DNA of 64,000 bases from Oribacterium sp. P6A1. Lineage in GTDB: Bacteria > Bacillota > Clostridia > Lachnospirales > Lachnospiraceae. The translations under genes were made by a program, and so were the position numbers. Where the stretch lies: the NCBI RefSeq assembly GCF_000702885.1, contig NZ_JNKO01000003.1:1-64000 (forward strand), in the 5' to 3' direction. Under the pieces are notes generated by a model. It was not told the origin of the DNA. It saw only the letters and a program-made list of their open reading frames with translations, and searched no databases. Below are positions 1-9,198 of the stretch, piece after piece (the stretch's first letter is position 1; every line of letters starts with the position of its first letter).

Positions 1-150
<150 letters not shown>

Positions 151-350
151 TAAAATGTTAAGAGATTTCTCTCTTTAAGTTCTTCCCGTTCAAAACTTAA
201 GCTTGGCTTTTGTTCTGTCCGTTATTCTTTACTGCGAATAAATTCGCTTACGATTTGCATCGTTTCTGAAAATCTAATTCTTAGAATCTTCAGGGTCTGT
301 GTATTAATCGATCTTTGATTTTCAAGGTTCTTATGGGATGTTATCCCAAA
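151..350 (-). other. rRNA operon leader/spacer
   Basis: About 200 nt of AT-rich spacer separate the tRNA-Ser from the 16S gene on the same strand. I see no coding potential and no second convincing promoter, so tRNA-Ser and 16S are probably cotranscribed. The sequence next to 16S probably holds processing signals. Confidence 0.6.
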
Positions 351-436
351 CGCAGAGGGTGGGGTTCGAACCCACGTGCCCTTGCGGACAAACGGTTTTC
401 AAGACCGCCTCGTTATGACCACTTCGATACCTCTGC
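351..436 (-). tRNA. tRNA-Ser (anticodon TGA)
   Basis: On the minus strand GCAGAGG pairs with CCTCTGC to form the acceptor stem, with discriminator G. The anticodon loop CTTGAAA gives anticodon TGA. A long variable arm and a GGTTCGAACCC T-arm complete an 86-nt class II tRNA. The 3' CCA is not encoded. Confidence 0.96.
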
Positions 437-480
437 ATGATATTAAATATCTTTGCAAAACTTATTCAATTAAGTTTTCT

Positions 481-530
481 GTCGCTTTTGGCGACTTGCT
501 TACTATATACTATCCTTTTCTTATCGTCAA
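481..530 (-). promoter_or_regulatory. Stable-RNA promoter with TSS hairpin
   Basis: Minus strand: -35 TTGACG (525-530), 17-bp spacer, -10 TATAGT (502-507). A 5-bp stem-loop, GTCGC/GCGAC (481-495), begins 6 nt after the -10, so the transcript should start in or at this hairpin. It drives tRNA-Ser and presumably the rRNA operon. The same layout recurs at the three tRNA-Pro genes. Confidence 0.85.
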
Positions 531-903
531 GAGGTTTTTAAAAAAAGATATTTAGTAAATCTCAACATGGTTTTTCTTGCACTCTGCTACTGCTGCACAA
601 AAAGCATTAAAAAAAGCGACTATTGTATGCATGACTCTACTTCCTTTCTTCTGTAATTGCCTGTACAGTTATGACATTTTTTAGAAAAAAGTCAAGGTTA
701 AGGCAGCTTAAGATAAGGCAGGTGATGCATAGGCAGGTCGCTTTAAGATTTAAAACTATTCAATTTTATCGGATCAGATTTCTGCTTATCCGGTAATCTT
801 TCAACAGTTAATGTATACATCTTTGTTTTTACATTAAAGATGATCATCGAGCAGAAAGTTTGGCATAATAAATTATGCTAATTGACGATTTTATATGAAA
901 AGC
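531..903. other. Intergenic, no gene seen
   Basis: AT-rich sequence between the rRNA promoter and the end of ispD. I found no ORF with a ribosome binding site, no tRNA and no clear terminator. Confidence 0.6.
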
Positions 904-1722
904 TTATTTTGAAAGATAAGTTTCCGCTATTTTTACATCTTCAGGTGTTGTTATCTTTATATTTTCATATGTTCCGGCAACAACCTTTACTCTGGCTCCG
1001 GTGAAGGTCTCAACTACCATGGCGTCATCTGTTACCGGTATCATGAGGCGTCCTTCCTTCTCTTTTTTTATAAGTTTCGAATATGCACTGTATATGAGTG
1101 AAAAGTCGAAGCTTTGAGGAGTTTCCATAAGCCATACAGAGCTTCTTTCAGGTGTTGATTTTACAAAATGTTCTTCATCAATGATCTTGATGGTATCCTT
1201 AACCGGCATACCTATAACTGCAGCATGATACTTTGCTGCATAGTGCAGAGAATCATCGATTATTGCATGGGTAAGCATGGGGCGGGCACAATCATGAATC
1301 AGCACGATCGGATTTGTTTCATCTGAGACGGTTAAATCTGATGTAAAGTCCGTTTCAGGAAGGTGTTCTATCTTTCTGATCTCATTTAACCCGTTATATA
1401 CAGAATTGTATCGTTCTTTTCCTCCCGGAATGATGGCAGCCAGTTTCTGTAAAGGATATCTTTTTTCAGAGTCGCATGTGCAGTAGATGTCAGATGTTCC
1501 GTTTTTTTCGATTCCTGTCAATGTTTCCATATAGGGGATATCTTCTTCCGCTGTTGTGATGATGATACCGTCAATTGCAGAATGTGAATCGAACTGTTCC
1601 GCGCTCCAGGTATAGAGAGGTTTTCCAAGAATCTCCATAAATTGTTTCTTCTGCTTGCTGTGCATACGTCTTCCGCTGCCGGCTGCAAGAACTATGGCAT
1701 ATACTTTTCTTCCTTCGTACAT
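904..1722 (-). CDS. ispD: 2-C-methyl-D-erythritol 4-phosphate cytidylyltransferase
   Basis: IspD transfers CMP from CTP to methylerythritol phosphate, the third step of the non-mevalonate isoprenoid pathway, in the cytoplasm. The N-terminus has the nucleotide-binding LAAGSGRRM loop with the following lysines, the middle has IHDCARP, and VTDDAMVVE lies near the C-terminus. At 272 residues it exceeds the usual ~235 because of two hydrophilic inserts (about residues 68-90 and 118-135). The start has a GGAGG site 6 nt upstream. It is the last gene of a leftward housekeeping block, separated from tsaD by a terminator. Confidence 0.95.
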   Translation of the reverse strand: MYEGRKVYAIVLAAGSGRRMHSKQKKQFMEILGKPLYTWSAEQFDSHSAIDGIIITTAEEDIPYMETLTGIEKNGTSDIYCTCDSEKRYPLQKLAAIIPGGKERYNSVYNGLNEIRKIEHLPETDFTSDLTVSDETNPIVLIHDCARPMLTHAIIDDSLHYAAKYHAAVIGMPVKDTIKIIDEEHFVKSTPERSSVWLMETPQSFDFSLIYSAYSKLIKKEKEGRLMIPVTDDAMVVETFTGARVKVVAGTYENIKITTPEDVKIAETYLSK

Positions 1723-1746
1723 AAAATACCTCCGGATAATTTTTTT

Positions 1747-1809
1747 ACGACGTGAGTGTCATGATTTGACATTGAATCCTTCAGCGGGTTGCGCTCTCAC
1801 TTATGTCAT
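1747..1809. repeat. Dispersed 63-bp repeat, copy 1
   Basis: Aligns without gaps to 18293-18355 (about 46 of 63 positions identical by hand count). Both copies begin GACGTGAGT, contain GAATC.TTC.GCG in the middle and end ACTTAT.TCAT. A shorter relative lies at 49235-49280. Partial GTGAG/CTCAC pairing suggests a hairpin. It sits in the ispD 5' intergenic space. Confidence 0.6.
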
Positions 1810-1875
1810 TATACAACAAAATCATTAAATATTCAGATGAGATATTTGAATATAATATTATCAGCCTAATCGCAA

Positions 1876-1912
1876 AATAAAAAACGGCATCTGCAGATTG
1901 CAGAAACCGTTT
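1876..1912 (-). terminator. Rho-independent terminator after tsaD
   Basis: On the minus strand an AAACGG...CCGTTT stem is followed by TTTTATTTT. It lies about 65 nt past the tsaD stop, so it ends the tsaD transcript. Confidence 0.75.
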
Positions 1913-1977
1913 CGGATAATAGATTCTATTATACATGATAATGGATTATATGAAACATATAACAAAATGATGGTGAT

Positions 1978-2997
1978 TTATCGCTCGCCTAATTTCAGGT
2001 TCGGACAGGCGTTCAGTTCAAGACCGTCTCTCAGTCCTTTCAGATATTCGTAGTATCCGGCGCATCCTATCATGGCAGCATTATCAGTGCAAAGCACAGG
2101 ACTTGGGCGATAGAATCTGATTCCGTTTTCCTTACATTCCGATTCAAGTCTTGATCTGATATGTGAGTTTGATGCGACACCACCTGCGATGGCAAGCTTC
2201 TTAATGCCGCGTTCTTTGCATAAATTGATGGCTCTCGACACCAGAGAATCCGTTACTGCCTCCTGGAAAGAAGCACAGAGATCCGGAATATTGATTTCAG
2301 TACCGGTCATTTTCGCTTTATTGATGTGATTCAGTACCGCAGATTTGATTCCCGAAAAGGAAAAGTCATATGGATTTCCTGCGACTACACCTCTCGGAAA
2401 TTCGATGGCATGGGGATCACCGGTTCTGGCAGCATTGTCCACCTTGGGCCCTCCCGGGTAACCGAGGCCCACTGCTCTTGCAACCTTGTCAAATGCCTCT
2501 CCCGCAGCATCGTCACGGGAACGGCCGACGATCTCGTATTTTCCGTAATCTTCCACCATTACAAGATGAGTGTGTCCTCCAGAAACGATAAGACATGCGA
2601 ATGGCGGTTCCAGGTCTTTGTTCTCAATGTAGTTTGCACTGATATGTCCTTCGATATGATGTACACCGATGAGAGGCTTGTTAAGAGCAAAGCTGAGTGC
2701 CTTGGCTTCAGCCACTCCCACAAGGAGTGCACCAACAAGACCGGGACCGTAGGTGACTGCAATGGCGTCAATATCGTCAAATGTACAGTCAGCTTCCTTA
2801 AGAGCCAGTGATACAACATCGTCTATTTTTTCCAAATGCTTACGTGAAGCGATCTCAGGAACAACTCCGCCATACTCTGTGTGAATGGCTATCTGTGATG
2901 AAATGATGTTTGAACGTACCTCGCGGCCGTTTCGGATGACCGCAGCGGCTGTTTCATCACAGCTGGATTCAATTCCCAAAATATTGATATCATTCAT
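1978..2997 (-). CDS. tsaD: tRNA N6-adenosine threonylcarbamoyltransferase subunit TsaD
   Basis: TsaD transfers the threonylcarbamoyl group to A37 of ANN-decoding tRNAs (t6A), working with TsaB and TsaE, both encoded just upstream in transcription order. It opens with [15 protein letters not shown], carries the metal-binding HHIEGH motif (about residue 117), and has GGHTHL and IAGGVASNS motifs of the ASKHA fold. The length of 339 residues is normal. GGAGG precedes the ATG. Confidence 0.98.
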   Translation of the reverse strand: MNDINILGIESSCDETAAAVIRNGREVRSNIISSQIAIHTEYGGVVPEIASRKHLEKIDDVVSLALKEADCTFDDIDAIAVTYGPGLVGALLVGVAEAKALSFALNKPLIGVHHIEGHISANYIENKDLEPPFACLIVSGGHTHLVMVEDYGKYEIVGRSRDDAAGEAFDKVARAVGLGYPGGPKVDNAARTGDPHAIEFPRGVVAGNPYDFSFSGIKSAVLNHINKAKMTGTEINIPDLCASFQEAVTDSLVSRAINLCKERGIKKLAIAGGVASNSHIRSRLESECKENGIRFYRPSPVLCTDNAAMIGCAGYYEYLKGLRDGLELNACPNLKLGER

Positions 2998-3130
2998 GTA
3001 TTTTTACCTCCATGAGACACCATTGTTTTCCGGTTATCAGAGCCCAATCCTGCCTCATTAATCAAGACTGAAAGTCTATGTTCGACCTTATCACCCCGGA
3101 TTCACAGATGTCAGAACGGAAAAAATTTCA

Positions 3131-4051
3131 TCAGTCTTTATCTTCATCATCAAAGGTAAGGTCCTTTGTCCAGCCGTCCCTGGCAAATTTTACGGGATGT
3201 ATTTTCCAGATATCGTCCTTGTAAATATCAGGACGCATCTCGCTTGGGGAATAGTGTGTGAACCACATCTCCCTTGGTTTTGCTGCAGCACCGATTTCCG
3301 CAGCTTCGTACATCATCATATGCCTGTTCTTTTTTGCATTGTCAAGCTTGTCTCTTTCACCGTACATACCTTCGCAGATGAAAAGATCCACATCCTTTGC
3401 CATTTCGGTAATGGCAGGAGTAGGACGGGTGTCTGTACAGTAGGTCACACTGAGACCTCTTCTTGCCTCACCCATGACCATATCAGGTGTATATATGACT
3501 CCGTCATCAAGAGTCACTGTCTCTCCATGCTGAAGTCTGTTCCAGTACCGTATGGGAATGTTCTGCTCCTGTGCTCTTGCGGCGTCGAATTTGCCAAGTC
3601 TCCTGATGCTTACACGATAGCCGTAGCAGGTAACCTTGTGGTTCACCTTAAAAGCATCTATGACAAATGGTCCGAAGCTGAGCTGCTGCACAGGCTCCTC
3701 AAGTTCATGATAAATGACCTCGAAGGGAAGTTCCGGTGCAACTATACGAAGTCCGTCCGCTACTCTTCTGAGACCCTTTGGGCCAATGATATGAATAGGC
3801 TCTGTACGCTCTGCATTTCCGATGGATAGCAGCATTCCCGGAAGTCCGGAGATATGGTCCGCATGAAAATGTGTGAAGCATATTATATCTATGGGCTTTG
3901 GTGACCAGCCCTTTTCTTTCATGGCGATCTGTGTGCCTTCTCCGCAGTCTATGAGCATATTGCTGCCGCTGCAGCGGAGCATAAGGCTGGTAAGCCATCT
4001 GTTTGGAAGGGGCATCATGCCGCCGGTTCCAAGTAAACAAAGATCTAGCAT
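3131..4051 (-). CDS. rnz: RNase Z family metallo-beta-lactamase-fold nuclease
   Basis: A 306-residue MBL-fold protein with the THFHADHISGLPG metal-binding motif at about residue 60, a later CTDTRPT segment and a C-terminal THYSP histidine. These are the landmarks of tRNase Z, which removes tRNA 3' trailers. The motif is HFHADH where many bacterial tRNases Z have HxHGDH. tRNAs here lack an encoded CCA, which fits a need for tRNase Z. It lies between rimI and tsaD; the RBS is weak (AAAGGA). A related MBL phosphodiesterase is the alternative. Confidence 0.8.
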   Translation of the reverse strand: MLDLCLLGTGGMMPLPNRWLTSLMLRCSGSNMLIDCGEGTQIAMKEKGWSPKPIDIICFTHFHADHISGLPGMLLSIGNAERTEPIHIIGPKGLRRVADGLRIVAPELPFEVIYHELEEPVQQLSFGPFVIDAFKVNHKVTCYGYRVSIRRLGKFDAARAQEQNIPIRYWNRLQHGETVTLDDGVIYTPDMVMGEARRGLSVTYCTDTRPTPAITEMAKDVDLFICEGMYGERDKLDNAKKNRHMMMYEAAEIGAAAKPREMWFTHYSPSEMRPDIYKDDIWKIHPVKFARDGWTKDLTFDDEDKD

Positions 4052-4147
4052 ATATAATTATCCTTTATAAATTGATAACAAAAGCATCATAAACTGTTGC
4101 TGCTTTTGTTTCGATTAAAAGCCGGAGATGGAACACATGAAGTCACA

Positions 4148-4603
4148 TCACAGTTTCAGTACCATTATAACGGCATCATCAACAGGATCCCGATAGTATC
4201 CTTTTCTTACGTAAGAATCCTGAAATCCCAGTTTTCTGTATAGTCCGATAGCAGCTTCATTTTTCGAGCGAACCTCGAGATAGATATTTCCGGCGTCTTT
4301 TTCTCTGGCGACGGAAATCATGTGACGAAGCAGACATTCGCCTATACCAAGTTTTCGCATATCTTCTGATACGCAAATGTCTTCCACCTCGGCTTCAGGT
4401 GCCAGGACCCGAAGAACACTGTAGCCGGCAACCCCTGAATCGGGTGCCTTATGTATTACAAAGGGATGATCATAAGACGAATTTATGGCAGATTCGAAAT
4501 CCTTTGAACTCCAGGCCATCTTTCCGAAGGCGTTACGTTCAAGCATAAGAACCTCGGGAATGTCATAATCAGCCATTTCTTTTATTTCAAAATCATTTGT
4601 CAT
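4148..4603 (-). CDS. rimI: Ribosomal-protein-S18-alanine N-acetyltransferase
   Basis: A 151-residue GNAT acetyltransferase. Acetyl-CoA-binding motif A is seen as VEDICVSEDMRKLGIGECLL (R-x-x-G-x-G type), followed by YLEVRSKNEAAIGLYRKLGF, typical of RimI. It lies directly between tsaB and rnz, the usual tsaE-tsaB-rimI-tsaD cluster. RimI acetylates the N-terminal alanine of S18; the substrate is inferred from the family and neighbourhood. Confidence 0.9.
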   Translation of the reverse strand: MTNDFEIKEMADYDIPEVLMLERNAFGKMAWSSKDFESAINSSYDHPFVIHKAPDSGVAGYSVLRVLAPEAEVEDICVSEDMRKLGIGECLLRHMISVAREKDAGNIYLEVRSKNEAAIGLYRKLGFQDSYVRKGYYRDPVDDAVIMVLKL

Positions 4604-4686
4604 AAATATGTCCTTTTTAAATCAGATTTCCGATGGGGAGTATAAAGCCGCAGTTATAATTCACACTTACAGGGCCTGATGGTATC

Positions 4687-5589
4687 TTACAGATTCTCGG
4701 GAAGAGACTCGTCTTCATAACCTGCATCGGTTCCGATCTTATAATTTCTGGCAGCAAGAACATCCACGGTCTTTCCTTTTTTCAGCTTATCCGGATCGTC
4801 ATGAGTGATGTCGAACTCTCTGAGTCCGGCCTCTTCTCTTTCGCGCTCAGCCTGAGGTTTTCTTATATAGCTGAGACGGAAATCCTGTCCGCTTACTGTT
4901 TCACCTTTTAAGAGCTTTTCGGCACCGATGATGGCAACGGAAGAAGCCCTCTGTAAAAGATTCTGAGGTCCGGCGAAGCTGTATGGCACAGAAAGATGTC
5001 CGGTAAGGAAGTCCTTATATACAGGAACAGCATCTCCGAGGAACAGATGTCTTCCGCCTGAGGCATTGATATGCTCCGTAAGTTCATCAACACCTATGGC
5101 CTCTTCCGAGCCTAAAAGTTTTCCGTTTACGAAGGCAGCGGTGTAAACCTGATTTCTGCGGGCGTCCATGATAGGGTGGACGAACAGACAGTCATCAGCT
5201 GCTTTTGCTTTCTGACATTCATTATCCTTTGACTTTACGTCTGTATAGTCTGAAGAACAGTAAAGTTCTGCTGTGTCAGAGACATTTCTTGCCAGTGCCT
5301 CAAGAGTGCTGACCTCAATAAGGGGGATTCCGTAGCCTAAAGCAAGACCTTTGGCAGTGGAAGCACCTATACGAAGTCCTGTAAATGAACCCGGGCCTGC
5401 GCTTACGGCGATGGCGTCAAGATCTTTGACCTCCCGTCCTGTACGCGAAAAAATCTCAGCCACCATTGGAAGCAGTGTCTGAGAATGTGTAAGCCCGATA
5501 TTTGTGGAATATTCAGAAAGGACGATACCGTCGCTGAAAAGCGCGCAGGAGGCGGTATGTCCTGAGGAATCAATACCTAAAATAAGCAT
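4687..5589 (-). CDS. tsaB: tRNA t6A biosynthesis protein TsaB
   Basis: TsaB is the inactive ASKHA-fold partner that scaffolds TsaD. The start LILGIDSSGHTASCAL and the signature AGPGSFTGLRIG (about residue 66) are clear. At 300 residues it is longer than the usual ~230. One charged insert lies near residues 112-135 (Cys, Ser, Asp, Lys rich), and there is a 40-residue acidic/lysine-rich C-terminal extension. Cotranscribed with tsaE and rimI. Confidence 0.95.
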   Translation of the reverse strand: MLILGIDSSGHTASCALFSDGIVLSEYSTNIGLTHSQTLLPMVAEIFSRTGREVKDLDAIAVSAGPGSFTGLRIGASTAKGLALGYGIPLIEVSTLEALARNVSDTAELYCSSDYTDVKSKDNECQKAKAADDCLFVHPIMDARRNQVYTAAFVNGKLLGSEEAIGVDELTEHINASGGRHLFLGDAVPVYKDFLTGHLSVPYSFAGPQNLLQRASSVAIIGAEKLLKGETVSGQDFRLSYIRKPQAEREREEAGLREFDITHDDPDKLKKGKTVDVLAARNYKIGTDAGYEDESLPENL

Positions 5590-5687
5590 AGTTTTATATC
5601 CGTTTCATGAATTTACTATCCCGGCAGATTCCTGAGAATCTGCCGGTGAACTAATTGATGTGAATAACCATCAGAAATTGCAGATGA

Positions 5688-6101
5688 TCAGTACTCGATC
5701 CTTCTGTAGTCAAAGCCCTTTTCCAGATCCTTTGTTATGCGGATCCAGTGGGCCTCCTCAGGAATGATATCCGGAATAAGCTCCGGCCATTCTATGATTG
5801 TGACTCCCTTACCATAGAAATAATCTTCATAACCGATTTCTTCCATCTCTGAAGAATCTCCGATTCTGTATACATCAAAATGATACAGAGGCAGGCGGCC
5901 CTCATATTCTTTTACAATGGTAAAGGTGGGAGAATTGACATAATCATCTATGTTCAATCCTGCGGCAAATCCCTGGGTGAAGACGGTTTTGCCCACTCCG
6001 AGATCTCCGTCGAGACAGATGATATCCCCGGGCTTTGCGGCTTCACCGAGTTTCTTTCCGAATGCGAATGTTTCATCCGCGGAATTACTTTCAAAAAGCA
6101 T
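5688..6101 (-). CDS. tsaE: tRNA t6A biosynthesis ATPase TsaE
   Basis: A 137-residue P-loop ATPase with Walker A GDLGVGKTVF (about residue 34), then FTIVKEY and HFDVYRI motifs, and IIEWPE near the end. TsaE drives cycling of the TsaBD complex. Its ATG overlaps the hom stop codon (TGATG), so translation is probably coupled to hom. Confidence 0.97.
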   Translation of the reverse strand: MLFESNSADETFAFGKKLGEAAKPGDIICLDGDLGVGKTVFTQGFAAGLNIDDYVNSPTFTIVKEYEGRLPLYHFDVYRIGDSSEMEEIGYEDYFYGKGVTIIEWPELIPDIIPEEAHWIRITKDLEKGFDYRRIEY

Positions 6102-7345
6102 CAGTTTTCTTCTTTCTCAGTACGAATGTAGTGGATGATGCGGCGTCCGGTTTTCTCTTCAAACGCCTTCAGATTATCAAGGAAATCACTTTCGAACATT
6201 ACATCTGTAATAAAAGCGAATTCGTCTGTTCTGCCGTTCAGAATTACAGGCTTCAGCTCTGAATCCTCAAGGAAGAACTCTTTAAGATCATCCTTTATTT
6301 CTTCGCAGGTTCCCTCAACACGAAGCAGATAAGTAAAAGCATTGGAACCCATAGGCTCGATCTCAAGCATTTTTTCAGACCAGCCGATACCCTGGAATTC
6401 ATCCTGGTGGCGTACGGCTGCAATGATGTCGGAAACAACAGCACTTGCGGTTGGAAGCTTTCCTGCACCCATTCCGTAGAGCATGGTTGTTCCGAGACAG
6501 TTTCCTACTATCTTGATTCCGTTAAAAACACCGTCAACACTGAAAAGCGGATCGGACTTTGGAACCACCATAGGTACTACATAGGCAAAATACTTATCTT
6601 CCACCTGCTGTACAGAACCAAGAAGCTTGATGGTCATACCGAGTTCTTTTGCATACTCGAAATCAAGCTTTGAAATATTCCGGATACCCTCTGTATATAT
6701 ATCCTCATGGCGGCAGCGGTTTCCCGAAGCCATACTGAGGAGAATGGCGGTTTTTCTGGAGGTATCGAAGCCGTCAATGTCTGAGGACGGGTCGCGTTCT
6801 GCATATCCGAGGCGCTGTGCCTCCGCAAGGACCTCGTCAAAATCCGCGCCCTTCTCTCTCATATTTGTGAGTATGAAGTTTGTGGTTCCGTTCATGATAC
6901 CGGTAATCTCAGTGAGATTTTCTCCGGCATAATTGTGATATATGGTGCGGATAACAGGTATACCGCCGCCAACGGAAGCTTCAAAATAAAAGTTGCAATG
7001 GTGCTCTTTTGCGATGCCTATAAGCTTTGAGCCAAAAGCGTCAACCAGAGCCTTATTGGAAGTTACAACATGCTTGCCCTTCTCAAGACAGGACTTTACG
7101 AACTCATAGGCAGGATGGATTCCGCCCATGGTCTCAACCACAAGTTTAATCTCTTCATCATTTTCGATAATGGAGAAATCATTTATAAGCTTGTCTGCGT
7201 CCTCAGGTATGGAGTCTCTTATGTCCAAAACATATTTGAGAGTTACAGGCTCACCAACCTTCTTTTGGAGCTGATCCTGATTTACCCTGAGAACCTCGGC
7301 AACACCTGAACCTATAGTGCCATAACCCATAATTGCGACTTTCAT
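6101..7345 (-). CDS. hom: Homoserine dehydrogenase
   Basis: Reduces aspartate semialdehyde to homoserine for threonine and methionine synthesis. It has an N-terminal NAD(P)-binding GYGTIGSGVAEV, the catalytic-domain motifs GTTNFIL and DPSSDIDGFD, and a C-terminal ACT-like region (from about residue 345) expected to bind a feedback amino acid. At 414 residues the length is typical. It lies 23 nt after the ACT-domain gene and overlaps tsaE by one base, so it links amino-acid and t6A (threonine-requiring) genes in one operon. Confidence 0.97.
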   Translation of the reverse strand: MKVAIMGYGTIGSGVAEVLRVNQDQLQKKVGEPVTLKYVLDIRDSIPEDADKLINDFSIIENDEEIKLVVETMGGIHPAYEFVKSCLEKGKHVVTSNKALVDAFGSKLIGIAKEHHCNFYFEASVGGGIPVIRTIYHNYAGENLTEITGIMNGTTNFILTNMREKGADFDEVLAEAQRLGYAERDPSSDIDGFDTSRKTAILLSMASGNRCRHEDIYTEGIRNISKLDFEYAKELGMTIKLLGSVQQVEDKYFAYVVPMVVPKSDPLFSVDGVFNGIKIVGNCLGTTMLYGMGAGKLPTASAVVSDIIAAVRHQDEFQGIGWSEKMLEIEPMGSNAFTYLLRVEGTCEEIKDDLKEFFLEDSELKPVILNGRTDEFAFITDVMFESDFLDNLKAFEEKTGRRIIHYIRTEKEEN

Positions 7346-7368
7346 AGCTTACTTCCTTTCTGATTTTC

Positions 7369-7824
7369 TTATCCCGGAGTATTTTCCTGGGATAAAATCT
7401 TTACATATTGTATGTTTTGCCACTCTTCGATTTCCCGAATCATGGTATTGATGTCGGAAGTATCTTCACGAACTTCGATAGATACTGTCAGTGTTACTAT
7501 TGAGTTAATGGGGATAGACTGATGAATGGTAAGGATATTGGCCCGATACTCGGATATCTTTGAACATATCTTGGAGAGATATCCAAGCTCGTCACGCATC
7601 TGTATAACCAGTGTCACAGTCTTTCCCTTTGTGCTGTCATAAAACGGAAAAATATCGTCTTTGTACTTGTAAAAGGAACTGCGGGAAAGCCCCGCTCTTT
7701 CGGTTGCTTCTGCTATAGATATACCTTTTTCCGATTCAAGAATGGTTTTTACTTCAACAACTTTTTTCAAAACTGTAGGTAATGCCTTTGTTCTTACAAC
7801 AAAATAATCGGATTCGCTATTCAT
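7369..7824 (-). CDS. ACT-domain regulatory protein (PheB/UPF0735 type)
   Basis: A 151-residue protein with an N-terminal helix-turn-helix-like part (ISIAEATERAGLSRSSFYKY) and a C-terminal ACT domain (VTLVIQMRDELGYLSKICSKI). This is the layout of PheB-type proteins that often precede hom. The start at 7824 is preferred to one 33 nt upstream because GGAGG lies 7 nt before it. It may sense an amino acid and modulate hom expression or activity; that is inference from family and position. Confidence 0.85.
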   Translation of the reverse strand: MNSESDYFVVRTKALPTVLKKVVEVKTILESEKGISIAEATERAGLSRSSFYKYKDDIFPFYDSTKGKTVTLVIQMRDELGYLSKICSKISEYRANILTIHQSIPINSIVTLTVSIEVREDTSDINTMIREIEEWQNIQYVKILSQENTPG

Positions 7825-7895
7825 TCTGAAGCCTCCAGATAAGTAATATAGCGGCACTGTTTTCCCGATGGAAAATCAGCCGCTTAGAGATTCAA

Positions 7896-9035
7896 TCAGT
7901 CGTCACCCTGTACTCTTCTGTCAGGACAGCCAAGCTGCATCCACTTAAGGTATGCTGTGATAAAACGATCTATATCACCGTCAAGAACAGCATCAGTATT
8001 GGAAGACTGCTCACCTGAACGAAGATCCTTTACCATGCGGTATGGCTGAAGAACGTAGGAACGGATCTGAGAGCCCCAGCCGTTATCCTTCACTTCTCCA
8101 CGTATGCCTGCGATCTTTTCATCCTGCTCAGCCTTCTCCTTGAGATAGAGTCTGGCTTTCAGCATCTGCATGGCCTTTGCACGGTTCTGAACCTGTGAAC
8201 GCTCTTCCTGACAGGCAACTACTATACCTGTTGGGATATGAATGAGACGAACTGCTGATGATGTCTTGTTGATGTGCTGTCCGCCGGCACCTGATGCACG
8301 GAATACTTCCATCTTGATGTCTTCGGGACGAACTTCGATGTCGATGTCTGTCTCGATATCAGGCATGACATCGCAGGAAACGAAGGATGTCTGTCTCTTG
8401 CCCTGGGCATTGAAGGGAGAAATACGTACAAGTCTGTGGATACCTGCTTCTGAACGGAGATATCCGTAAGCGTACTGTCCGTCGATCTCGATGGTTGCGG
8501 ATTTGATTCCTGCTTCATCACCCTCCAGGTAGTCGAGGATCTTGTATGTAAATCCATGGCGCTCTGCCCATCTTGTGAACATACGGTAAAGCATGCCTGC
8601 CCAGTCGTTGGACTCTGTTCCGCCGGCACCTGCATTGAGACGGAGGATGGCGTTCATACTGTCATATTCGCCTGAAAGAAGAAGTCTTGTGGACATGGCA
8701 TCAAGCTTTTCAGTGAAATCGTCAAGCATTTCCTTTACTTCCTGAACACTTTCCTGATCCTCTTCCTCTTCTGCCATCTCAATGAGGGCTCCGATATCCT
8801 CGTAAGCCTGAGAAAGGTCCTCATAAGCCTTAACGTCGTCCTTGAGACGGCGTGCTTCTGTTGAGTACTTGTTGGCAGACTCAGGATCTGTCCAGAAATT
8901 CGGCTCCTCCATCATACGGTCAAGCTCAACTATTCTTTTCTTCTTGTTTTCCAGGTCAAGGGATGCACCAAGATCCTTCAGTGACTGCTCCTTGCCATTA
9001 AGTTCAAATTTGTATTGCTCTAACTCTAAAATCAT
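7896..9035 (-). CDS. prfB: Peptide chain release factor 2
   Basis: RF2 reads UGA and UAA stop codons. The SPF specificity tripeptide lies in RISPFNAQG and the catalytic GGQ in RASGAGGQHINKTSSAVR. The coding frame is continuous: at the usual frameshift site the sequence is CTT GAC CTG rather than CTT TGA C, so the programmed +1 frameshift that autoregulates RF2 in many bacteria is absent. Length 379 is normal for a complete RF2. Confidence 0.97.
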   Translation of the reverse strand: MILELEQYKFELNGKEQSLKDLGASLDLENKKKRIVELDRMMEEPNFWTDPESANKYSTEARRLKDDVKAYEDLSQAYEDIGALIEMAEEEEDQESVQEVKEMLDDFTEKLDAMSTRLLLSGEYDSMNAILRLNAGAGGTESNDWAGMLYRMFTRWAERHGFTYKILDYLEGDEAGIKSATIEIDGQYAYGYLRSEAGIHRLVRISPFNAQGKRQTSFVSCDVMPDIETDIDIEVRPEDIKMEVFRASGAGGQHINKTSSAVRLIHIPTGIVVACQEERSQVQNRAKAMQMLKARLYLKEKAEQDEKIAGIRGEVKDNGWGSQIRSYVLQPYRMVKDLRSGEQSSNTDAVLDGDIDRFITAYLKWMQLGCPDRRVQGDD

Positions 9036-9125
9036 AGTTATTCCTTTTGTACTAACGGTTAATGGGTGTTGAATATCATAATGCCTCTCCGGACCGTTGT
9101 CATGTATATCCTGAGAAACCTTACG

Positions 9126-9155
9126 AAAAATGCCGCGAAATGAAGTTTCGCGGCA
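9126..9155 (-). terminator. Terminator between secA and prfB
   Basis: On the minus strand TGCCGCGAAA...TTTCGCGGCA forms a GC-rich 10-bp stem followed by TTTTTCG, about 45 nt past the secA stop. A second GC-rich inverted repeat (GGCGG/CCGCC) lies between it and the stop. Confidence 0.85.
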
Positions 9156-9198
9156 CAGTCGGACGGCGAATACTTATATCCGCCGCCTGACAAAATAG

